This document shows, in pieces, positions 7,130 through 12,024 of a DNA stretch of 12,024 nt. The notes under the pieces were generated by a model. That model was not told where the DNA came from, made no database searches, and saw nothing but the letters and a program-made list of their open reading frames with translations. How positions within the stretch are numbered: position 1 is the first letter of the stretch; each line of letters begins with the position of its first letter. A program made the position numbers and the translations under genes. This stretch comes from JAGTRP01 sp050259815 (lineage in GTDB: Bacteria; Pseudomonadota; Gammaproteobacteria; Burkholderiales; Rhodocyclaceae), in NCBI GenBank assembly GCA_050259815.1, contig JBLNBI010000110.1:1-12024 (forward strand), written 5' to 3'.

Positions 7130-7663
7130 ATGCGCAAGCACCTCAAGAAACTTCTGCCCGACCACGAGGTTGTCCGGAGCAATCGCTGGCTCAAGCCTTT
7201 CGAGGCCCGGCTGCTGCATCCGCGCCTGTGGCACCTGAACCGTCACTCCGCCGCCGGAGCGGTAGCGGCGGGGCTTTTCTGCGGGCTGATTCCCGGGCCT
7301 TTCCAGATGCTCGGGGCTGCCATCTGCGCCCTGGTGTTCCGGGTAAACCTGGCTCTGGCCCTGTTCACCACCCTCTACACTAACCCTTTCACCATCGTGC
7401 CCCTCTACGTGGTGGCTTACGAAATCGGGCGGTTCGTTACTGCCGATGGCACCGGTTTCGTGGCTCCGCCTGATTTTGACTGGTCCCACCTGGTCGACTG
7501 GACCTTGGCCATGGCAACTTGGATGATCGGCATCGGCCGCCCTCTGGGCATCGGCCTGGTGGTCTTGGCCATCGGGCTGGCGGCGGTGGGGTATGGGGCG
7601 GTCAAGGCCGCCTGGAGAATCTACCTGATCAGGGCCTGGCGCCGGCGGCACCGGCGCCATTAG
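7130..7663 (+). CDS. DUF2062 small membrane protein
   Basis: This 177-residue protein has the hallmarks of DUF2062: a soluble basic N-terminus (MRKHLKKLLPD), an RHSAAGAVAAGLFCGLIPGPFQM segment (38-60), TTLYTNPFTIVPLY (80-93) and a C-terminal membrane helix (about 138-160) ending in a strongly basic tail, RAWRRRHRRH. The family is widespread in proteobacteria, often beside envelope or comEC genes, and has no established biochemical role. About three to four membrane helices are predicted by eye. The ATG at 7130 is 25 bp from the divergent comEC ATG; the only start signal is a weak GAGA about 9 nt upstream. The gene ends 6 bp from the opposing chemoreceptor gene, and its last codons form a perfect 9-bp inverted repeat. 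Function not known. Confidence 0.9.
   Translation: MRKHLKKLLPDHEVVRSNRWLKPFEARLLHPRLWHLNRHSAAGAVAAGLFCGLIPGPFQMLGAAICALVFRVNLALALFTTLYTNPFTIVPLYVVAYEIGRFVTADGTGFVAPPDFDWSHLVDWTLAMATWMIGIGRPLGIGLVVLAIGLAAVGYGAVKAAWRIYLIRAWRRRHRRH
7637..7659. repeat. Perfect 9-bp inverted repeat at a convergent gene junction
   Basis: TGGCGCCGG (7637-7645) and CCGGCGCCA (7651-7659) are exact reverse complements with a 5-nt loop. The repeat overlaps the final arginine-rich codons of the DUF2062 gene and lies just before the stops of both convergent genes. It has no T-run on either side, so it is not a classic intrinsic terminator; it could still pause RNA polymerase or protect 3' ends. It could also result simply from the arginine codons. 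Confidence 0.45.
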
Positions 7664-7669
7664 ATCTCA

Positions 7670-9685
7670 TCACGTCCTGAAGCGGCCGACTTCCTGCCCC
7701 AAGCTCTCGGCCAGCCGCCGCAACTCCCCCGCCGTGGCGGCATTGGCAGCGGCAGCCGCATTGTTCTCCTCGGCCATCTGGGCGATGCGCTCGACATTCT
7801 GGGCGATTTCGTTGCTGGCGGATGATTGCTCCCGAAGCGCCGTTGAAATTTCGCCGATCGCCCCAACCACCTGCCGGGACTGCTCCTGAACCCGGTGTAT
7901 GGCCGATCCCGCGGCCGCGGCCTGATCAACCCCATGGGAAACCTGCCCCACCCCCTGTTTCATGCTTTCCACTGCCGCCTGGGTACGGGACTGGATGGAG
8001 ACGATCATTGCCGAGATTTCCTGGGTGGACTTGCCGGTACGCTCCGCGAGCTTGCGGACCTCGTCCGCCACCACCGCAAAGCCCCGACCGGTCTCCCCGG
8101 CCCGGGCCGCCTCGATGGCTGCATTGAGGGCCAGCAGGTTGGTCTGGTCGGCAATTTCCTTGATGGTTTCGACAATGGCGGAAATGCGGTCCGATTGGTG
8201 TCCCAGTTCCTCGACCGCGGCAGCCGACTGGTTCACCGTGTCGGCGATCAGGCGAATTTCCTCCACCACGTCGTCGACAATCCGGCGCCCCTGGGCCGCT
8301 ACCTTGTCGGATTCCTGGGAGCTGACCTGGGCATCCTGGGCATTCCTGGAAATGTGATCGACCCCCACGGTCATCTCCTCGACCGACGCTGCCATCGCGG
8401 ATGCGGAATCGCTCTGGGTGCCGGCACTGGTACAGATCTGCTGGCTTGACGTTGCCAAGTCGCCGGCCGCCGTCCGCAATTGGTTGACGCCGCTCTGTAT
8501 CCTGCCGATCAGTTCCCGGAAGGCGGTGGCCATGCCGTTGAAGTTCTCGGCGGCGGTATGCAGTTCGTCCTTGCCGTCCAGGTCGAAACGGGCAGTGAGA
8601 TCCCCTTGGGCCAGCCGCTTGGCCCCCCGGGAAAAGACATCGACGCTGTTCATTACCGAGAAGTAGGTCCCGGCCGACAGGTAACCAACGATCGCCATCA
8701 CGCCCAGCACCAGGCACAGGCTAGTGACAAGCTTGGCCTGGGCATCCCGGATGCGCGCCTGCAACTGCTCCTCGAAGCTGGGCAGGAGGACTTCGTACAT
8801 GGTCTGGTAACCCCGGTCGATGATGGCCGTGGTTTGATTGAAGTAATCCTGGGAAGGCGTCAGGAAGCGCTCGCCAAGAATGTCTTCCCGCACCAGGGAG
8901 AATAGCTTCTCAACGTCTCCGGAAAACTCGCCCCCGGCGGAGGCCAGCGGTCCCCGAAGCGCCGGCGCAAAACGCCCGACCTTCTCCAGGTTGATATTCT
9001 GGGCCCGCAGGGTATTGCCCATTTCGGCCAAGGTGGCGGCCATATCCACCTTCATTTGCGGCGAAATTTCCTTCTTCGCCAGGACACCGGTGCCCCGGGC
9101 CCGGGTTTGCCCTAGGCGCTCCAGCATGGCCGGCATCTTCACCACCACCGTATCCATCATGTAGTAGGTGTCGATGGCCGGGTCCAAGGTAAGCTCGGTG
9201 GAATCCGCCACTGTCACCATGAAGTTCAGGGCGCGGTCAATAAGCTCATTGTGGCGCTTGACGCTTTCCGGAACGCTCCAGCTTAGGCCTTGGGCCCGGA
9301 TACGCTCCCAATCCGTTTCAATTCCTTTCCAGTCGGCACCTTCCTTCAAGGCGGCGGGCAAAGTTGCCCCTGCAGCAGCCAAGGCCTCGGATATCTCTTT
9401 TTCCTTGGCGGCCCGCTTTTCGCGCATTGCCTCATTGCCCCCCAGGAGCCCCGCAGACATGCCCCGGTGCTGTTGCATGTGCTGCACCATCCGGTTGACG
9501 GGGCGCAGCATCCGGATCCCATCCAGTTCATGCTGTGCCGTCCGGATCACCCCGTCCAGCAGGGAAAACACCGTCCCGATCAAGACGACCATCAAGGCCG
9601 TCACCACTGCACCCACCACGACGAATTTCGTCCGGTAGCGCAACCGGTTCATGAGGGAAATAGCGGGAGAAAAGACTGCTTGCAT
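7670..9685 (-). CDS. Methyl-accepting chemotaxis protein
   Basis: This 671-residue transmembrane chemoreceptor controls CheA and so flagellar or pilus motor behaviour. Membrane helix 1 is at about 21-43. A large mostly helical periplasmic sensor follows (44-317), with QQHRGMSAGLLGG (71-83) and LDPAIDTYYMMD (167-178). Membrane helix 2 is at about 318-341, then a HAMP linker (about 343-397) and the signalling bundle to the end. The conserved hairpin tip is EIADQTNLLALNAAIEAARAG (510-530) with GRGFAVVADEVRKLAE (533-548). The sensor is about 270 residues, larger than a single four-helix bundle; the QxxRGxSAG motif resembles nitrate-sensing (NIT-like) or bimodular helical sensors, but the ligand is unknown. 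There is no C-terminal NWETF-type pentapeptide, so no CheR/CheB tether. The ATG at 9685 has AGGTG 5 nt upstream; an in-frame ATG at residue 12 is an alternative. The gene stands alone, with no other chemotaxis genes nearby. Confidence 0.94.
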   Translation of the reverse strand: MQAVFSPAISLMNRLRYRTKFVVVGAVVTALMVVLIGTVFSLLDGVIRTAQHELDGIRMLRPVNRMVQHMQQHRGMSAGLLGGNEAMREKRAAKEKEISEALAAAGATLPAALKEGADWKGIETDWERIRAQGLSWSVPESVKRHNELIDRALNFMVTVADSTELTLDPAIDTYYMMDTVVVKMPAMLERLGQTRARGTGVLAKKEISPQMKVDMAATLAEMGNTLRAQNINLEKVGRFAPALRGPLASAGGEFSGDVEKLFSLVREDILGERFLTPSQDYFNQTTAIIDRGYQTMYEVLLPSFEEQLQARIRDAQAKLVTSLCLVLGVMAIVGYLSAGTYFSVMNSVDVFSRGAKRLAQGDLTARFDLDGKDELHTAAENFNGMATAFRELIGRIQSGVNQLRTAAGDLATSSQQICTSAGTQSDSASAMAASVEEMTVGVDHISRNAQDAQVSSQESDKVAAQGRRIVDDVVEEIRLIADTVNQSAAAVEELGHQSDRISAIVETIKEIADQTNLLALNAAIEAARAGETGRGFAVVADEVRKLAERTGKSTQEISAMIVSIQSRTQAAVESMKQGVGQVSHGVDQAAAAGSAIHRVQEQSRQVVGAIGEISTALREQSSASNEIAQNVERIAQMAEENNAAAAANAATAGELRRLAESLGQEVGRFRT

Positions 9686-9745
9686 GGTTGCACCTGAATC
9701 GAACAGCGGCTCTTCCCGGACCCGGCGGCCTGGGATGAAGCCCGA

Positions 9746-9784
9746 ATATAAGTAAGTTAGGCTAAAGCCGTATATTACTTATAT
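9746..9784. repeat. Nested inverted repeat upstream of the chemoreceptor gene
   Basis: ATATAAGTAA (9746-9755) and TTACTTATAT (9775-9784) are perfect 10-bp inverted arms. Between them, GGCT/AGCC (9760-9763 and 9766-9769) forms a second small palindrome centred within half a base of the first. The right arm contains the candidate -10 of the chemoreceptor promoter, so only the left arm would be transcribed; this suggests a DNA-level operator rather than an RNA hairpin. The stretch is strikingly AT-rich against its GC-rich surroundings. Confidence 0.6.
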
Positions 9785-9806
9785 CTTTGGTGATATAGGC
9801 AAGCAA
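9778..9806 (-). promoter_or_regulatory. Candidate sigma70 promoter of the chemoreceptor gene
   Basis: TTGCTT (9801-9806, a weak -35) is separated by exactly 17 bp from TATAAG (9778-9783, 5 of 6 to TATAAT) on the minus strand. Transcription would start near 9771, giving a leader of about 86 nt. I see no flagellar sigma28-type promoter (TAAA with GCCGATAA), although that class is common for chemotaxis genes. Confidence 0.45.
9780..9797. repeat. 18-bp palindrome in the chemoreceptor promoter spacer
   Basis: TATATC (9780-9785) and GATATA (9792-9797) are perfect arms with a 6-nt centre (TTTGGT). The element fills most of the -35/-10 spacer and overlaps the -10 and the larger nested repeat, the usual position for a repressor site. 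No regulator can be named. Confidence 0.5.
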
Positions 9807-9830
9807 GGACAAAGAAAATGCTCTTTGCCC
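9807..9830 (-). terminator. Possible 3' hairpin of the lolC-lolD transcript
   Basis: Nineteen bases after the lolD stop, reading on the minus strand, GGGCAAAG (9823-9830) can pair with CTTTGTCC (9807-9814) over 8 bp with one G-U pair and an 8-nt loop. The following bases, TTGCTTGCC, are only moderately T-rich, so termination may be weak. The stem abuts the candidate -35 of the chemoreceptor gene. Confidence 0.4.
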
Positions 9831-9848
9831 GGGCGTAGAGATCAGGAA

Positions 9849-10529
9849 TCAGTCGACCAGACAGCCGTCCTGCAGCGTGAGCACCCGATGGGCGCGGGAA
9901 GCCAACTCCGCATCGTGGGTGACGATGACCAGGCTGCCCTCCCCGTCGGAAATCCTTTCCAGAAGCAGATCGAACACCAGTCGCGCCGTCTGGCGATCCA
10001 AGTTGCCGGTGGGCTCGTCGGCCAGCAGGCAGGCGGGTTGGCTCACCAGAGCCCGGGCGATGGCTGCTCTTTGGCGCTCTCCCCCCGACAGTTCGCCGGG
10101 CCGGTGTTCGAGCCGATGCCCGAGCCCAACGGCCTCCAACATGTGAGCGGCTGTCGCTTCGGCCTCATCCTTCGGCACCCTCCGGATAAGGAGAGGCATA
10201 GCGACGTTCTCCACTGCCGAGAACTCTGGGAGCAAATGGTGGAACTGATAAACAAACCCCAGATGGAGATTGCGCCAATCGCCTCTGGCAACTTCACCCA
10301 TTTTGGAAAACGGCTTGCCCATCAATTGGACGTCGCCTGCCGTCGGCGAATCCAGCCCTCCCAGGAGGTGGAGCAAGGTGCTCTTGCCGGAACCGGATGC
10401 GCCGACAATGGCCAGGGTTTCGCCGGCAGCGACCTCGAGATCGATTCCGTGCAAAACGGGAACTTCGAGGCCACCGCCGCTGAAGGTCTTGCCAAGTCCG
10501 GAGCAGGAAAGAATGATGTCCCTATTCAT
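9849..10529 (-). CDS. lolD: LolD, ATPase of the lipoprotein-releasing ABC transporter
   Basis: LolD is the cytosolic ATPase that powers release of outer-membrane lipoproteins from the inner membrane to LolA. The 226-residue protein is the normal length. It has a Walker A GASGSGKST (43-51), Q-loop VYQFHHLLPEF (Q95; the FHHLLPEF stretch is typical of LolD), ABC signature LSGGERQR (147-154), Walker B CLLADEP (167-173) followed by TGNLD (174-178) and switch H205 in IVTHD. All catalytic residues are present. The ATG at 10529 overlaps the lolC TAG by 8 nt and has GGAGG 9 nt upstream within lolC, so the two are translationally coupled. Longer in-frame starts up to 10781 would add 84 residues antisense-like in composition and lacking any homology to the family, so they are rejected. 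Confidence 0.97.
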   Translation of the reverse strand: MNRDIILSCSGLGKTFSGGGLEVPVLHGIDLEVAAGETLAIVGASGSGKSTLLHLLGGLDSPTAGDVQLMGKPFSKMGEVARGDWRNLHLGFVYQFHHLLPEFSAVENVAMPLLIRRVPKDEAEATAAHMLEAVGLGHRLEHRPGELSGGERQRAAIARALVSQPACLLADEPTGNLDRQTARLVFDLLLERISDGEGSLVIVTHDAELASRAHRVLTLQDGCLVD

Positions 10530-11769
10530 AGCGCAGAGCCTCCGCCGGATTGACCCGCGCCGCGCGCCAGCTCGGATAGAGGGTGGCCAGCACGGCGAGA
10601 ACGAAGGAAATCGCGGTAACGCCCCAGACATCGCTCCATAGCAACTCGGATGGCAACTCAGAGATGTAATACACCTCCCGGGACATGAACTGCACCCCGA
10701 ACAGCCGCTCGATGGCGGGTACCACCACATCGATATTGAGGGCCAGAGCGACACCGCCAATGACGCCGAGGCCGAGTCCAATACAGCCGACGACAGCCCC
10801 CTGAATGACGAAAACAGCCATGATGGAGCGCGGCCGAGCTCCCAAGGTGCGCAGAATGGCGATGTCTGCCTGCTTGTCCGTCACCGCCATCACCAGGGTG
10901 GAAACTAGGTTGAACGCGGCGACTGCGACGATCAAGGAGAGGATGATAAACATCATGTTCTTCTCAATCTGGACGGCCCGGAAAAAATTGGCATGGCTCT
11001 TGGTCCAGTCGTAGATATAAGTGTCAGCATTGATGAGCCGCGCCACTTCCCTGGACACCCGGGGCGCCTGGAACAGGTCGTCGAGCTTCAGTCGTACGCC
11101 GCTCACTTTATCGTCCATACGGTAGAGCTTCTGGGCATCCTCGATGTGGATCAGAGCCAATCCACTGTCGTACTCGTACATACCGACCTCGAAAATACCG
11201 ATCACCCTAAAGGACTTGAGTCGGGGCACCACCCCCGCCGGGGTCACGGTCCCCTGGGGAGCGATCAAAGTCACTTTGTCACCGACGAATACCCGCAGCG
11301 CCCGGGCCAGCTCCGATCCAAGGATGACGCCGAATTCACCCGGCTTCAGGTCATCCAATCTGCCGCTTTGCATATGGGAACCAAAGTCGGCAACCCCCTC
11401 CTCCAGATCTGGGCGAATTCCTCTAACCATGGCGCCCCGTACGCCGTTATCCACCGAGAACATGGCTTGGGACTGGACAAAGGGCGCAGTCGCTTTCACT
11501 TGGGGATGACGGCTTGCCTCCGCTGCGATCTGCTGCCAGTCAGCGAGATCGCCATTCACGCCGGTGATCTGGATATGGGAAGCCACGCCAAGAATGCGGG
11601 TACGCAGTTCTTTCTGGAATCCATTCATCACCGAAAGCACGACGATCAGCGCAGCTACGCCTAACCCGATTCCCAGCATGGAAATGAGGGAAATGAAGGA
11701 GATGAAATGGTTACGCCGCTTTGCTCGGGTGTAGCGCAGACCAATCAGGAGTTCGTAGGGGAGAGCCAT
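10522..11769 (-). CDS. lolC: LolC/LolE-family lipoprotein-releasing permease
   Basis: This is the membrane subunit of the LolCDE-type complex, which extracts mature lipoproteins from the inner membrane and passes them to periplasmic LolA. It has 415 residues. There is a cytosolic amphipathic start (MALPYELLIGLRYTRAKRRN), membrane helix 1 (about 22-48, ending ALIVVLSVMNGFQKELR), a large periplasmic domain (about 50-268), then helices at about 270-295, 317-345 and 379-400. A proline-rich loop APQGTVTPAGVVPRLKSF (170-187) corresponds to the LolC 'Hook' that docks LolA. The C-terminal NPAEALRYE is typical. The start at 11769 matches the N-terminus of the family; an open frame extending to 12021 runs into the 5S rRNA and is not real. 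No lolE follows lolD, so a homodimeric 'LolF'-like arrangement is possible, or lolE is elsewhere. Neither a Shine-Dalgarno nor a convincing promoter is seen upstream. Confidence 0.95.
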   Translation of the reverse strand: MALPYELLIGLRYTRAKRRNHFISFISLISMLGIGLGVAALIVVLSVMNGFQKELRTRILGVASHIQITGVNGDLADWQQIAAEASRHPQVKATAPFVQSQAMFSVDNGVRGAMVRGIRPDLEEGVADFGSHMQSGRLDDLKPGEFGVILGSELARALRVFVGDKVTLIAPQGTVTPAGVVPRLKSFRVIGIFEVGMYEYDSGLALIHIEDAQKLYRMDDKVSGVRLKLDDLFQAPRVSREVARLINADTYIYDWTKSHANFFRAVQIEKNMMFIILSLIVAVAAFNLVSTLVMAVTDKQADIAILRTLGARPRSIMAVFVIQGAVVGCIGLGLGVIGGVALALNIDVVVPAIERLFGVQFMSREVYYISELPSELLWSDVWGVTAISFVLAVLATLYPSWRAARVNPAEALRYE

Positions 11770-11903
11770 GCGAAGTGGGAAGGCCGAAAGAGGCGCTATG
11801 GTACATCCAACTACGACAGAAGACGGCACTTGTGTGCGATAGAAGGCCGGCGTATTCCGCATGGCCCTGCCGGGGGCGGGGGCCCGGGAGCTTTCGGCCC
11901 GGT
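11770..11903. other. Leader region between the rRNA terminator and lolC
   Basis: This is non-coding on inspection. It is very GC-rich near 11868-11890, with G5-C-G5 runs, then more mixed in base content towards lolC. I found no hexamer pair that makes a credible sigma70 promoter for lolC and no Shine-Dalgarno before its ATG. GGCCGAAAG (11782-11790) and CTTTCGGCC (11891-11899) are inverted copies about 100 bp apart, probably by chance. Confidence 0.5.
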
Positions 11904-11943
11904 AAAAGCACGAAGCCCTCGCCTGGTTTTCCAGGGAGGGCTT
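11904..11943 (-). terminator. Intrinsic-type terminator of the rRNA operon
   Basis: Sixteen bases after the 5S 3' end, reading on the minus strand, an 8-bp outer stem (11936-11943 with 11913-11920) continues into a 5-bp inner stem (11931-11935 with 11922-11926) after a single bulged base at 11921, closed by an AAAA loop. It is followed by CGTGC and then four Ts (11904-11907). Position, stem strength and orientation fit the end of an rrn operon. The T-run is short and 5 nt away from the stem, so some read-through to lolCD is possible. Confidence 0.8.
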
Positions 11944-11958
11944 GGTGGGGTGTGGGGA

Positions 11959-12024
11959 GCCTGGCGGTGACCTACTTTCGCGAGCGGGGTGCTCACTATC
12001 ATTGGCGCGACTTCGTTTCACGGT
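11959..12024 (-). rRNA. rrf: 5S ribosomal RNA, 3' portion (5' end outside window)
   Basis: Read on the minus strand, the last 66 bases carry the conserved 3' half of proteobacterial 5S rRNA. This includes the GTGAAACG segment near the right edge, a GCGCCAATGATAGTG stretch matching the usual GCGCCGATGGTAGTG, the CGCGAAAGTAGGTCACCGCCAGGC end and the terminal CCAGGC that pairs with the missing 5' end. Full length is about 115-120 nt, so just over half is present. The 3' end is placed at 11959 from the CCAGGC terminus and may be off by one or two bases. It is the last gene of an rRNA operon entering from the right, with the terminator immediately downstream. Confidence 0.93.

Noticed and set aside
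7105..7194. 30-residue N-terminal extension of ComEC
   Set aside because: It would run through the divergent DUF2062 coding sequence and lacks resemblance to ComEC N-termini, which begin at the first membrane helix.
11868..11890. G-rich run as a G-quadruplex candidate
   Set aside because: Only three runs of three or more Gs are present on the plus strand, so a standard four-tract quadruplex cannot form without longer bulges.
11782..11899. 9-bp inverted repeat GGCCGAAAG / CTTTCGGCC around 100 bp apart in the lolC leader
   Set aside because: The arms are short and distant, with GC-rich intervening sequence; chance is a sufficient explanation.
11770..12021. 84-residue N-terminal extension of LolC
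   Set aside because: It would be translated from the rRNA terminator and the 5S rRNA gene; the conserved LolC N-terminus begins at 11769.
1..12024. Search for a mobile element, CRISPR array, defence island or retron-like module
   Set aside because: No integrase, transposase, direct-repeat array, reverse transcriptase or toxin-antitoxin pair is visible on either strand; the gene content is core chromosomal.

Overview
The window is GC-rich, densely packed chromosomal DNA from a Gram-negative proteobacterium. The LolC/LolD lipoprotein-release genes imply an outer membrane. A RelA with a dead hydrolase domain, a DUF2062 protein, MtfA, and the sequence of the 5S rRNA 3' end together point to the Betaproteobacteria, perhaps a Rhodocyclaceae-like group. 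The family-level placement is an inference that cannot be proven from this window. Almost everything here is core housekeeping. I see no integrase, transposase, CRISPR array, defence cassette, tRNA or other sign of an island, and I did not find a convincing undescribed system.

Layout. (1) 1-1471, minus: 5' two thirds of relA (ppGpp synthetase), running off the left edge. (2) 1525-3197, plus: an EamA/DMT-type permease translationally coupled to mtfA (zinc peptidase). (3) 3131-4755, minus: two coupled alpha/beta hydrolases, the second of which overlaps the end of mtfA tail to tail by 67 bp. They lie directly downstream of comEC (4783-7104, minus), the DNA-uptake channel. (4) 7130-7663, plus: a small DUF2062 membrane protein, divergent from comEC by 25 bp and convergent with the next gene by 6 bp. 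(5) 7670-9685, minus: a methyl-accepting chemotaxis protein with its own AT-rich, palindrome-rich promoter region. (6) 9849-11769, minus: lolC-lolD, inner-membrane parts of the lipoprotein-releasing ABC transporter. (7) 11959-12024, minus: the 3' half of a 5S rRNA, the end of an rRNA operon entering from the right, followed by a strong intrinsic-type hairpin before lolC.

No gene-free stretch reaches 300 bp. The longest are 11770-11958 (rRNA terminator and lolC leader) and 9686-9848 (lolCD 3' hairpin and chemoreceptor promoter).

Functionally the window mixes stringent response (relA), envelope biogenesis (lolCD), DNA uptake (comEC), sugar-uptake regulation (mtfA, by family analogy) and chemotaxis. 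The most notable non-coding signals are: -10-like hexamers placed 6-7 nt before the start codons of relA, the EamA gene and comEC with no Shine-Dalgarno, which suggests leaderless mRNAs; a cluster of overlapping palindromes around the chemoreceptor promoter; and very tight or overlapping gene junctions.
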